Assembly: GCF_028372415.1 (NCBI RefSeq)
Contig: NC_092875.1
Location: 182,801,522-182,865,521, forward strand
Direction: 5' to 3'
Length of the DNA stretch: 64,000 nt
Source: Notamacropus eugenii
Lineage: Eukaryota; Chordata; Mammalia; Diprotodontia; Macropodidae
Shown here: piece by piece, positions 21,571 through 30,792 of the stretch
Numbering within the stretch: position 1 is the stretch's first letter
Layout of the letters: every line of letters begins with the position of its first letter
The notes under the pieces: model-generated
The model's database searches: none
Seen by the model: the letters and a program-made list of their open reading frames with translations, nothing else
Told to the model about the DNA's origin: nothing
Made by a program: the position numbers and the translations under genes

Positions 21571-21603
<33 letters not shown>

Positions 21604-22352
21604 CATTTTCCCAACCAGTTACTTGACTTTTGAGTCCTTTGTCAAAAGGAGGGTATAATCTGGGCACCTGCAAGGTTTCAGCTTCTCCAAGGTGGCACAA
21701 CCAAGGGAGAGGAGTTTACTCCTCTCCTGGCCTGTGCTTTAGGAGCTACCAAAACTTTTCTGCCCGGGATCTGTAAGTAGAATTCCCTTTCCAGAGCCTC
21801 TACCAGCTTTACCACACCAGCACTCTTCTTCACCCCAAGACTGCCACTCAGGGCTAAGACCCAGATCATTGGCTCAATTCCATCAGGGTCTTTAGGCTGA
21901 GGGCTCCAAGCTGCCACTGCTGCCACCACCATCTGGGACCAGGGCTAGGGCAGGACTCTTCTCCCTTCTCACCCAGGTGAAAAAGCTTTCCCACTGACCT
22001 TTGAGGCTGTCCTTGGTGTTTGTGGGTTGAAGGATCTGGGCACCACAGCTGCTGCTGGGGATTCCATCCTCAAGGCCTGTTCTGGTTCTGTTCTTGCTGG
22101 TGCTGCATAGCCAAGGCTGGGCTGGGCTCTGTGGGCTGTGCTTCACTCCTTGCCTCATGAGATAGACCTTTCCTGGCCACCTTCTGGGCTGCCTTGGCCT
22201 GGAAATCTCTTTTACTCTGTGGTTTTGTGGCTTCTGTTTCTCTAGAATTTGTTTAGAGTCATTTTTTACAGGTATAGGCTGTGGGGGAAGAGCTAGAGTT
22301 GGTGTGTCTTTCTACTCCACCATCTTGGTTCCACCCCTTCTCATTTCCTTTT

Positions 22353-22489
22353 GATGGTCATTTCAAATAAAGGCTACTCACTTTGGGGCAAATGGACTCA
22401 TCTTAATAACTTATAGGGATTCAGCTTATTACTGAAATTTCTACCTAGGATGTCCTACCAATCATACTCATGTTATTGCTGATAGTTCT
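22353..22489. other. Unassigned flank
   Basis: Right flank of HAL1 copy 2. No family is recognised. Confidence 0.4.
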
Positions 22490-23580
22490 GTTGTGAGAAA
22501 ATTAAAGGAACTGAGGAAATTAGAACAGAAAGTGGTTAATTGTGGGAACTGAGTGAACTACTCTAACTCCATCTTGCAACTTTATTCTAGAGTTATCTCA
22601 ATTCTCTTTCTATTCAATTATAGGTCTAGTCCAATTTCTATTTTGTGAGAAATCTGTATTCAGTTGTGCAAGTTGAGAAACAACCTTATTGTATTTTTAG
22701 AACCTAGTCAGGCTTAGCTGGGAAGACTATGTCTACCTGGTGCATAAAAGACCTACATTATACTGACCAGAATACCTGGTCAGATCCAAATTTTGTTAAG
22801 TAATCCACATGTCTTATCTGAAAACTGATCAATCAGTTATTTTTTCCATGTTCCTTTTATTGTTTACAGAGTCTTAGGGGGAAAGGGATACCTCCTTTTC
22901 TAATTTCAGGGAATTGAACCTGTTCATTCTCCCCTTCCCTATTTGAAAAGTGTCTAATCTTTCATCTAATTGGAAATAAGATCACCTAATGTTATATAGC
23001 TCCTTTTAATTATTTGATTTCTTTTATTGTGTAAAAATCTGTATCCCCCTTTAATGTATAAAAATCTGTATCTGTATTTGGGATCCAGGCCTAAGCTGGG
23101 GAGGTCTGGTTTCAGTTTGCTGGGCAATTGCTATGTAGTGTGAGAGAAATTATTGTTAATAACTAATGATTTGGGGAGAGCCAGAGTTCTCCCATTTTCT
23201 ATAGTCCTCATTTCAAAATTCAGTTTCTTGAAGGACTTTACTGATAATGACATTGGATTAATTTCTGGCCAATCTTGTTCAGACCCCACCCAAGTGGGGA
23301 AGCCCACTCAGGTTTGGGTGGGGATAAATTCTTTGAATAGATTGCTCTAGGCTGGGGTAACTTGGAAGGAAACAATGTAATCAAAGTTCATTAGAATAGG
23401 TCTAGCCACCACTGACCTTTTTTTTTAAATTATAATGTTGGCATTATGAATAAAATGGCTAATTACCCAGAAATCAGGTCTCTTGGGCTTTTTAAAGGTC
23501 ACAGTGACTTAATAAATCAATATGCTCAAAGGATTGAACTTTTGTTTCCTCAGTCATTTCATCTTTCACCCATCACACTT
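22490..23580. mobile_element. Possible old solo LTR
   Basis: The stretch begins TGTGAGAAAA and ends CCCATCACA. It holds AACTCCATCTTGCAAC, a TGCATAAAAG box near 22,740, and an internal direct repeat TAAAAATCTGTATC (23,032 and 23,059). I found no matching 4-6 bp flanking duplication and no internal viral sequence. Orientation and family are unknown. Confidence 0.3.
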
Positions 23581-24490
23581 GGCAGGTAACATGCAGGCAC
23601 AAATTACCCAAATTGTTTTGAAGAAGTTGATCTTAGTAAAGGAAAAACAAAAACCCATGATTTGGTCCCTATAGTTTAACTATAATATCCTAGTTTAACC
23701 ATAACCTCAGCGAAATAAAGCATCAAAATAAATGTCCTTGGACTAGTCCTGTGCAAAGTTATGAAGCATTTACCCTCCAAATCTCTTCCCAAGAAGCCCT
23801 TGTAGATTTCATAGCCACAATGAAAACCTTCCTTTCACTTTTGCTATGTTGTCCCCTCCAAAAAGTAAGAGATTATGAAAAAATAAATTCAGAACTTTAT
23901 ATACTACCTCAAAATATATCCTTATAAACAAATTATCTGATTAATTGGTATATTTCCAGGATATCACTGATGTATATAACTATAACATGCATGTAAGTTA
24001 TTTATGGTTGGTGAAATAGAACATTTGTGATTATTTTTATAAAGAGCAAAGTACCAGGCCTTTGGTGAAGAATGTTCTCCTCTATGGGAACATTACTTCC
24101 ATGGAAAAATAGATTGACTTGCATACTTTTGAGCTTCTATACTTTCCCAAGAACTTATGAGAGGGAACAATGATTTCATTTTGGCCCCATTTTCTCCACC
24201 TATGTAGATCATGATGACCACTTACTAGATAGTCTTTGAGAACTGTTGAGGCTGAAGAACTCATTACCCTTAGGCCAGCTTAAAGATGAGTCCCTCTGAA
24301 CTTGGGTTGGTCCTCGAGTAGCACCTCTGGTCTCAACACCTATGTACCAGGTCTATCCCCTAAGCCTTTTCCTTGTATTCAGGGCTTATGCTCCCCTGGC
24401 ATGACCCAGGCTGGCTTCCACACTATAGTGAGCCACTGGAGGAGGACTTAAGTAAAGAAATATTAAAAAAAAAATACAAGGATTGTCATT
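23581..24490. other. Unassigned sequence
   Basis: No gene or repeat is recognised over about 900 bp. Confidence 0.4.
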
Positions 24491-24494
24491 AACA

Positions 24495-24692
24495 TAGTAC
24501 AATGCAAAAAGCAGAGACTCAGGAGTCAAAGGAGATGGGTTCAGATCCTATCTCTAATAATTACTAGCTACGTGACCTTGGATAAGTCACTTAACTTTCC
24601 TAGTTCTCACATTCCTTATCTATAAAAACAGGGTGTTGGACTACATGGCCTAGGACAACTCTTCCATCTTTTAAACTATCTATCCCAGTCTT
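24495..24692 (+). mobile_element. MIR-type SINE
   Basis: GGGTTCAGATCCTATC (B-box region), ACTAGCTACGTGACCTTGG and GATAAGTCACTTAAC are intact enough for a confident call. Confidence 0.8.
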
Positions 24693-24701
24693 TATGCAAT
24701 G

Positions 24702-24953
24702 TTGTTGTTCAGTCTTTTCCATCCTGCCTCTTTGTGACCCCATTTGGAGTTTTCTTGTCAAAGATACTGGAGTGGTTAACCATTTCTTCCTTAGTTCATT
24801 TTATAGAAAAGGAAATGAGGCAAAAGGGTTAAGTGACTTGCCCAGGGTCACACAGTTAGTAAGTGTCTGAGACTGGATATGAACTCAGGAAAATGAGTCT
24901 TCCTGACTCCAGGCCCAGTGCTCTATGCACTGTACCACCTAGATGCTCCTCTA
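24702..24953 (-). mobile_element. Marsupial CORE-SINE (long 3' type), antisense
   Basis: It runs from TTGTTGTTCAGTC through CCCCATTTGGAGTTTTCTTG and TGCCCAGGGTCACACAG to a head ending TACCACCTAGATGC. It is full length. Confidence 0.88.
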
Positions 24954-25655
24954 TGTAATACTCAAGGAATATTTCTAAATGCTTTGAAACTTAGAGGCAG
25001 CAGAAATCAAGTAAATGACATCAAGTTATTGGCTAGAACTTTTCAACTCATCAAACCTGAATAGTAGGAACTATTATCACCTCAATTTCTTTTTCTCTAG
25101 TGTTTATGACATGCCAGCATTTTGTTTTTATTCCCTGGAAAAAACGAATATAGTGGGAATATAACATTTTGTACCTCTATGCGTGTTTAGCATATGTGAC
25201 GTGAGACATGGAGTTACTAGTGTTTTCAGATGAGTGTTTCCCAAGTCAGTGCTTTACTGCTGATGTCACCACTTCCCCTAAATCTTTCCACTACTCAGAA
25301 ATGAGACTGTGGGTGGGGAATTTCAGAGTCATGGTAAGTGTAGTGTAAAGGTTACAAAAGATTTTTTGGATGCTCTACCATCCCTCTTACATATCACATG
25401 GCTGCTAATTGATTTTTGGCATGGTATTAATCGGAGAAAGGGAAGGTTTTAAAAGCCAAATAATGAGAAGCCTATAAATAAGTACTTTTTTTCTTGGTTA
25501 TTATCCAGGAGTCAAGCAGAAATCCTTCCTCACTGGCAAAATATAGTCTTTTTTTTTTTTTTTAACTGTTTTATGGTAACTTGTAGCATTCTGAAGCTAG
25601 TTCTGTCTTTCCATGATGATTCAGAATCTTAGAACTATCTTATTTTATTTCATCT
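24954..25655. other. Unassigned sequence
   Basis: No element is recognised. There is a T run at about 25,550-25,563. Confidence 0.4.
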
Positions 25656-25660
25656 TTTTA

Positions 25661-25788
25661 AAGACTGAGTCTCTGTATCTCATCCAGGCTGGAATTGTAG
25701 GAATTCCTCATAGACTTGGTTCTACCCTAACCTGTAATTTTTGTTTCCAACCTGGACCAATTTGCTCTTTCTTAGGAAACCTAATGGG
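25661..25788 (-). pseudogene. 7SL (SRP) RNA pseudogene fragment
   Basis: On the plus strand the blocks GTCTCTGTATCTCATCCAGG, CTGGAATTGTAGGAATTCC, GTTTCCAACCTGGACCAATT and CTTAGGAAACCTAATGGG run in the same order and spacing as the reverse complement of the 3' half of 7SL RNA (canonical CCCAGGCTGGAGTGCAGTGG, GTTTCCGACCTGGGCCGGTT, CTTAGGCAACCTGGTGG). Most differences are CpG-to-TpG/CpA changes. T-rich sequence precedes it, as an A-tail would on the other strand. The 5' half is missing where a SINE begins. It is a non-functional retrocopy; 7SL is normally the RNA scaffold of the signal recognition particle. Confidence 0.75.
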
Positions 25789-26006
25789 TGAGTAGTTAGT
25801 ACAGTGAATTTTGGAGTTCATATTTTTGAGTTCAAATCCAGCCTCAGATGCTTACTAGCTGTGTGACCCTGGGCAAGTCACTTAATTCTTTGCCTCATTT
25901 CCTTATTGTAAAATGAGCTGGAGAAGGAGATGGCAAACCACTCTTTGCCAAGAAAACCCCAAATGGGGTCATGAAGTATCAGCTGTGACTGAGCACCAAC
26001 AACTTA
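25789..26006 (+). mobile_element. Marsupial CORE-SINE (long 3' type)
   Basis: It directly abuts the truncated 7SL fragment. GAGTTCAAATCCAGCCTC, TGTGTGACCCTGGGCAAGTC and AACCCCAAATGGGGTCATG are well preserved. Confidence 0.85.
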
Positions 26007-26630
26007 ATGCACCCCCTTCTCCTCTGGAGCTTTGTCATATTAATGTGAAATTTAGGACATCTGATTGGTTTAGCCCACTGGCTGAACTCCTGAGCACAAG
26101 ATATCCATCAGCTTGGATCTTTTATATTGTTATACTTCTCAACTGGCATTACTGATGATGGCTACCATTAGAATTTTATAGTGCCTCTGGGTCATCATTC
26201 TGAATATTAATGCTCTTTCAACAGGATTATGAAATACAAAGTAGAGATGATTGGTTTGAGGCTGTGTTGGTATCATGATGGAATCTGGTAACTTCTCCAC
26301 CAGTCCAAATACACCAAAATCCTTTATGAGTATTTGCCTGTCACTTGTCTTGAAGGGTTGGAGATGGGTGTTCCAATGAGTTGGACTATTTCACTATACT
26401 TAACCAAGATTGCTAATCTGAAATGAATGTAAACAAGAGTGGCTCTTGGGCTCTGATATTTACCTCAGCTTGTTCTCTGGAGTCACTTCTGCTAGTCATC
26501 TTTGAACCACAAAGATTCTTAGTCATAGCAAAGCTAGTCCGCCATCTGAATTTTGTGACGTGTCATTATGGAGGTGTGGTTTTGGTGTTTTTAAATTCCT
26601 GTGCACTTAGACTTGGTCCTAAAAATAAGA
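26007..26630. other. Unassigned sequence
   Basis: A 73-codon open frame at 26,423-26,644 has no motif I recognise and no splice context. No repeat is recognised. Confidence 0.4.
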
Positions 26631-26634
26631 ACTT

Positions 26635-26705
26635 CAAGCTTTGAAAAGCACTTGACAGATGTTATCTCATTAAATCCACCAGAAAGACTGGCTCAGGCAC
26701 TACTC
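26635..26705 (-). mobile_element. MIR-type SINE tail fragment, antisense
   Basis: GAAAAGCACTTGACAGATG and TTATCTCATTAAATCCACC resemble the antisense MIR 3' side. No core follows. Confidence 0.45.
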
Positions 26706-26907
26706 TATCTCCTCTTGCTTCTCTAGGGCAAATGAAAAATATATTTGCAGTGTTTTTTAGCCCCAGTCTTGTTAGCAAGTACTGAGAAACCTCTTCCCTT
26801 GCCCCATTACAATTCCTTTGAGGGACTCAGAAGTTGAGGGCCTGGAGTTTAGCAAGGAATAAAAAGGGATTTGGAATGCCACTGATAACAAAAAAGCATA
26901 CATGGAA

Positions 26908-27143
26908 TTGTTGTTCAGTCATTTTTAACTTCAGAACTCCATTTGGGGTTTTCTTGGCAAAGATACTGGAGTGGTTTGCCATTTCCTTCTCTGGCTCATT
27001 TTACAGATGAGGAAACTGAGGCAAATAGGGTTTAATGACTTGCACAGGGTGACAAAGCTAGTAAGTGTCTGAGGCCAGATTTGAGCTCAGGTCTTCCTGA
27101 CTCCAATCCCAAGACTCTATCCACTGGGCCACCTAGCTGCCCT
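26908..27143 (-). mobile_element. Marsupial CORE-SINE (long 3' type), antisense
   Basis: It is full length, with TTGTTGTTCAGTC, GGTTTGCCATTTCCTTCTC, CAGATGAGGAAACTGAGGC and GGGCCACCTAGCTGCCC. Confidence 0.9.
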
Positions 27144-27655
27144 TCCGCAGTGACCCACATTGACAAAATCACAGAGATCGCCATATCCCTCTTGTCTTTG
27201 CTAATTGTTTTCTTTTCTTTTCCAGCCCTCTCTCCGCACCACCTTCCTTTCTTAGGAAATGAGTTGTAAGTAAGGCAAGTAGTCTTGGGGAAAAGGTCAC
27301 CGCTGTAGCTGATGCAAAAACCAAACCAAACCAAATACATGCATGCATGCGCGTGCGCGCCTCCCCCCCCCCCCCAACCTGAGGTGTGAACTTCACTTAT
27401 ATATAATCAAACAGATTTCACACCCCGCCAAGACAAAGAAGTGGGACTCTACCTACCCCAACCCCACCCCTTTCAAAACCTATCTCAGGCTACATTTTAG
27501 CCCTTTTCTGCTTCTTTACCTCTTCAAGGCTTCCTTTGATGTACACTTTAACCTGATTTCCTGTGTTTCAAAACGTTGCATGTGGGAGGAGTATGGTGCA
27601 AGCAGACCCTGTGACATTGTTTCCAAAAGAAGACATTGACAGCAAATTTCTTCTA
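27144..27655. other. Unassigned, pyrimidine-rich, with Z-DNA-like and C-tract motif
   Basis: It contains an alternating purine-pyrimidine run (GCATGCATGCGCGTGCGCGC, about 27,340-27,360) followed directly by C runs to 27,375. Several open frames of 60-102 codons overlap on both strands and do not look coding. A 44-bp acceptor/donor pair (27,225-27,268) is weak. Confidence 0.45.
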
Positions 27656-27659
27656 AGCA

Positions 27660-27802
27660 TACAATCTCACACAAAGGACTTGCCTCACAACAGCCCCAGG
27701 GACTAAAGTAATAGAATTATGATGATGTTCATTTTACACATAAGGTAAGTGAGGCTTAGGGACTGGAAAGTAACATTCCCACTTACACCACCTAAAATGT
27801 TT
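27660..27802 (-). mobile_element. MIR-type SINE, antisense
   Basis: CTCACAACAGCCCCAGG, CATTTTACACATAAGG and TAAGTGAGGCTTAGGGAC follow the MIR antisense order. Confidence 0.6.
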
Positions 27803-28034
27803 CAAGCCACAATCAAAAGGCATCATCACCTTTTCCACTATATTCCATGAGTCTCAACAAAACCAAACCCAGACTGGCCATTTCTTGGTACTCACAATAA
27901 TTGTCAGTAGGATCTAAAAATTTGGAAAGAGTGATTCGGATCCAAGCTAAAATTAATTGGATCATTTGTTTTCTGAAATATTGACAGAGGAAGGAAAGCA
28001 TGCTTTTATCTGTCCCTTTATTTGTCTGTGCAGA
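27803..28034. other. Unassigned sequence
   Basis: It is covered by part of a 133-codon antisense open frame (27,813-28,214) that runs on into a SINE. It lacks any recognisable domain. Confidence 0.35.
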
Positions 28035-28262
28035 GGAAGAGACAAGGTAGTATAATAAATAAGAGACCTTAAAGACAGGAAGACCAGAGTTCAAATTTCT
28101 CTGCAGACTGTCACTGTCTGTGTGACTGTGATTGCTTCGAGACTCGGGCAATTCTTTAAAACTCTCAATTTCAGAGAAGGTACCAACTTGAATTGGTGGA
28201 AGGCATCCCTTCATTTGGGAGTTTCTGGACGATGCAGGGAACCAGTGATTTCACCAGTACAG
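28035..28262 (+). mobile_element. CORE-SINE of a second tail type
   Basis: The head ATAAATAAGAGACC and CCAGAGTTCAAATTTC is followed by TGTGTGACTGTG and GGGCAATTCTTTAAAACTC. The tail TTCAGAGAAGGTACCAACTTG with ATTGGTGGAAGGCATCCC differs from the other SINEs here and matches a marsupial SINE type I remember with 'aaggtgccgacctgcattggtgg'. Confidence 0.7.
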
Positions 28263-28369
28263 TCGCTACATCTATTGTGTTTACAAATATGTTTTCTGGG
28301 AGCAGGAAGCATACATTGGTATGCTTTGTATGCTATCACACCAGTGATAAATAAAGGGCCCATACAATG
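28263..28369. other. Unassigned sequence
   Basis: Short spacer with an imperfect repeat of GGAAGCATACATTGG and GGTATGCTTTG. Confidence 0.35.
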
Positions 28370-28830
28370 TGATTCACCGCGGCAATAACCCTAGTCCGAT
28401 CGGACTAGAAAGACTTTTTGGTTCTGGGAGACATCAGTAGTTAAATACGTTCCTAAGTCAAACGGGTAATACCCGGTGACAAATGCCAACAGATGTGTCT
28501 CTAAAATCAGGAAATGACAGAGGCTCAGCCGGAGCCACCACCCTGGTCACAGCCAGAGCAAGAGCAGAAGCGACTTGGGACTTACCGAGGACAGCGAAAC
28601 CCTCTTCACCCGCTACAGAAACATCTTTTCTCCTCTGTGCATTCTTTGCCTTCTAGAAGCTCCGCCTTGACTCCAGGAAGGAGAGGAGATCTCAGGCAGG
28701 CCAGTTGGGCGATTCTGCTCGTCCATGCAGCCACCCAATTCTGTCCTCTCGGCAAATTTAAACATTTTCTCTGTGGTGAAACCACAAACTTTTTTCTTCC
28801 CTTCCGCTTGTTGGTGCAGCGAGGTTTCCT
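28370..28830. promoter_or_regulatory. CpG-enriched non-repeat island, possible promoter or enhancer
   Basis: By hand count there are 18 CpG in 28,378-28,821, against one in a stretch of equal length at 8,161-8,600. It carries an 18-bp perfect palindrome CTAGTCCGATCGGACTAG at 28,391-28,408 and a small hairpin CGGGT-AAT-ACCCG at about 28,463. A 125-codon open frame (28,514-28,891, starts MTEAQPEPPPWSQPEQEQ) overlaps it. I do not recognise the protein, and there is no TATA box or clear GC-box cluster. CpG survival suggests either germline hypomethylation or a young insertion. Confidence 0.4.
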
Positions 28831-28874
28831 CAGTTACATTTCCTCTGACTGCCTCTTTTTTTTTCTCCTGTCAG

Positions 28875-28927
28875 ATGGTTGGGACCATTAAGTCCAAAGA
28901 TGCCTTGATGGTGGATTTAAAGCAAAG
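28875..28927 (+). other. Candidate small exon
   Basis: A strong acceptor (T-rich tract then CTCCTGTCAG) is followed by 53 bp beginning ATGGTTGGGACC and ending CAAAG before GTAGCT. The stretch is open in the ATG frame (MVGTIKSKDALMVDLKQ). The donor is weak. It lies directly downstream of the CpG-enriched island. This is speculative. Confidence 0.25.
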
Positions 28928-28984
28928 GTAGCTACAATCTACAATCATTTTCAGCTTTCTAGAGGACAGATATCATGCAGATTC

Positions 28985-29180
28985 CATGATCTATTTATAT
29001 ATGGCATAAAAAAATTAGCATTGAAAGCATTATCTAATCCAACTCTTCCTGCCTGTCTTGAAAGGTGAGGAAATTGAAGCTGACAATTTAAGAAATTTCC
29101 TCAAACTAAGTAGTTCATCCCAAATGCACACTTAGGTCCTCTGGCTTCAAAGTCCAGACAATGCTCTTTCTGTCACAGAG
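28985..29180 (-). mobile_element. Decayed MIR-type SINE, antisense
   Basis: AAAGGTGAGGAAATTGAAGC and TTAGGTCCTCTGGCTTC are the recognisable parts. Confidence 0.5.
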
Positions 29181-29424
29181 TTGTTGTTCAGTTGATTCAG
29201 TCCTGTCTGACTCATTGTGACCCCATTTAGGGTTTTCTTAGCAAAGATGTTGGAGTGATTTGCTATTTCCTTTTCCGGCTCATTTTACAGATGAGGAAAC
29301 TGAGACACCGGGAATTAAGTGAAATGCACTCACAAGTAGTAGCTGTGCCAGATTTGAACTCTGGAGGAGGCGTCTTCCTGGTTTCAAGCCCAGTGCTCTA
29401 TCTATTGCTCCACCTAACTGCTCA
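29181..29424 (-). mobile_element. Marsupial CORE-SINE (long 3' type), antisense
   Basis: It is full length: TTGTTGTTCAGTTGATTC, CATTTTACAGATGAGGAAAC, GATTTGAACTCTGGAGG and CTCCACCTAACTGC. It retains several CpG. Confidence 0.88.
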
Positions 29425-29469
29425 TCACAATATACTCCTTTTTAATTATTATTCTAAGTATAACAATTA

Positions 29470-29975
29470 GAACAGCTTTTAGAGTACAGGGTCTTGAGTC
29501 AAGAAGATCTGATTTCTAACTTCAGACACTCACTAGCTGTGTGACCCTGAGCAAGTCACTTAACCTATTTGCCTTGGTTTTTCTATCTGCAAAATGGGGA
29601 TAATAATATTACCCTGCCCCCAACCCCCTGGGTTGTTATGAGGTTCAAATGAGAATAATTATAAAGTTCTTAGCACAGTGCCTGGCAATGTAGTAAGCAT
29701 TTTATAAATGTTTTTGTATTTGTTTGGTTGTGTCTGACTCTTCATAAATCCTTTTAGAGTTTTCTTGGCAAAGATGCTGGAGTGGTTTACCACATTTCCT
29801 TCTCCAGTGGATTAAGGCAAACAGAGATTAAGTGACATGCCCAGGGTCACACAGCTGGTGTCCATCTGGGGCCACATTTGAACTCAGGTCTTCTTGATTC
29901 CATCCCAGCACTCTATCTACTGAGCCACTTAGCTGGCTGTCTTATAAATATTAGCTATTATCATCATTGTTCTTA
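29470..29975 (+). mobile_element. CORE-SINE with MIR-like tail, split by another SINE
   Basis: Left part (to 29,712): CACTAGCTGTGTGACCCTGAG, GGGGATAATAATATTACC and CATTTTATAAATG. The tail resumes at about 29,940 with CTTATAAATATTAGCTATTATC. The interruption is the antisense SINE at 29,713-29,938. TTATAAAT on both sides is a candidate target-site duplication. Confidence 0.8.
29713..29938 (-). mobile_element. Marsupial CORE-SINE (long 3' type), antisense, nested
   Basis: TTGTGTCTGACTCTTC, GAGTTTTCTTGGCAAAG, TGCCCAGGGTCACACAG and GAGCCACTTAGCTGGC are recognisable. It sits inside the older MIR-tailed SINE. Confidence 0.85.
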
Positions 29976-30018
29976 GTATCAAGGGAATTCTTTTTTTCCT
30001 TAGGTAAAGAGTTATAAG

Positions 30019-30060
30019 CAACTAGGTGGTGCAGTGGATAGAACACTATTACACAGGAGG
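30019..30060 (+). mobile_element. CORE-SINE head fragment
   Basis: CAACTAGGTGGTGCAGTGG and ATAGAACACT are a typical head with no body after it. Confidence 0.6.
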
Positions 30061-30129
30061 TTTGTTGATCGAGAATAGCAATTTGGAGGAACACCTATTT
30101 TTCACTTGGCCTTTGGGAGGTGGTGAAAT

Positions 30130-30314
30130 GAAATAACAAGAGTGTGAGATTTGGAGTTAGAGAAGCTGGGTTCGAATCTAGTCTCTGCCTCTTAACTCCA
30201 TGACCTGGGGTAATACACTTAACTTCTGTGGGCTTCAGTTTCCTCAGCTGTAAAATGAAGAGACAGGTTAGATGACCTTGAAGGTTTTTCCATATTTAGA
30301 TTTATGACCCTGTA
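30130..30314 (+). mobile_element. MIR-type SINE
   Basis: GGGTTCGAATCTAGTC is a near-perfect B box. TCAGTTTCCTCAGCTG and ATGACCTTGAAGG mark the core and 3' part. Confidence 0.8.
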
Positions 30315-30420
30315 TAAAACAATTTCAGTGACACACACAGAATGAATCTTGGGAGGAGAGCTTTCAGAATATTTATATATATCAATTCTTGTTACTTCCC
30401 TTGAGGCTTGATGTGAGTAG

Positions 30421-30673
30421 ATGGGCAGCCAGAAGGAATAGTGGATAGAGCACCATGGACCTGGAATCAGAAAGGTTCATCTTCCTGAGTTCAAATCTGA
30501 CCTCCGGCGCTTATTAGCTGGATGACCCTGGACAAGTCAATTCACCCTGTTTGCCACAGTTTCCTCATTTGTAAAATGAGCTGGAGAACAAAATGACAAA
30601 CCACTCCAGTATCTTTGCTAAGAAAATGGGGTCACGAAGAGTCAGACTTGACTGAAAAACAACTGAACAGCAG
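30421..30673 (+). mobile_element. Marsupial CORE-SINE (long 3' type)
   Basis: It is full length, from GGGCAGCCAGAAGGAATAGTGG to GGGGTCACGAAGAGTCAGAC and ACTGAAAAACAACTGAAC. Confidence 0.9.
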
Positions 30674-30694
30674 CTGAACTGATGTGAGTAGAAT

Positions 30695-30765
30695 GATAGA
30701 ATGAGGGAGTCTCAAGAGTTGATAGCGATCTTAGAAATTATCTTGTCTAAAACTCTTGAGATTCT
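30695..30765 (-). mobile_element. L3/CR1 3' tip, antisense
   Basis: ATAGAATGAGGGAGTCTCAAG and GATCTTAGAAATTATCTTG form a decayed terminal phrase. Confidence 0.45.
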
Positions 30766-30792
30766 ATCCTTTTCCTTCTCCTTGTGCTCTAG

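Larger units (their letters stand above)
19465..22337 (-). mobile_element. HAL1 (half-L1) element, copy 2
   Basis: About 2.87 kb and complete from the 5' end (plus-strand CCACCATCTTGGTTCCACCCC at the right edge) to the tail (AATTTATTTATTTATTTTTAG at the left edge). The order along the minus strand is L1-like leader, an A run at 21,571-21,601, ORF1 remnant, and two concatenated 3' ends. No endonuclease or reverse transcriptase region is present. The 15-bp duplications TTCTCATTTCCTTTT at 19,450-19,464 and 22,338-22,352 are identical, proving a single retrotransposition event. The CCTCTCTCC/TTCTCC-rich parts are the antisense of the purine-rich 3' UTR. Confidence 0.9.

Noticed and set aside
25661..25788. 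Alu element, suggested by the GAGTCTC...CCAGGCTGGA text
   Set aside because: Alu is primate-specific, and the match continues through 7SL-specific blocks that Alu lacks, so it is a 7SL pseudogene.
27225..27268. 44-bp exon between TTTTCCAG and GTAAGG
   Set aside because: The donor context is poor and contains in-frame stops; the pyrimidine-rich region gives many chance acceptors.
27813..28214. 133-codon antisense open frame
   Set aside because: Its first third is antisense to a CORE-SINE, and the rest has no recognisable domain or splice context.
30130..30314. tRNA gene, suggested by the GGTTCGAATC B box
   Set aside because: No cloverleaf or A box at the right spacing; the CORE and 3' SINE parts follow.
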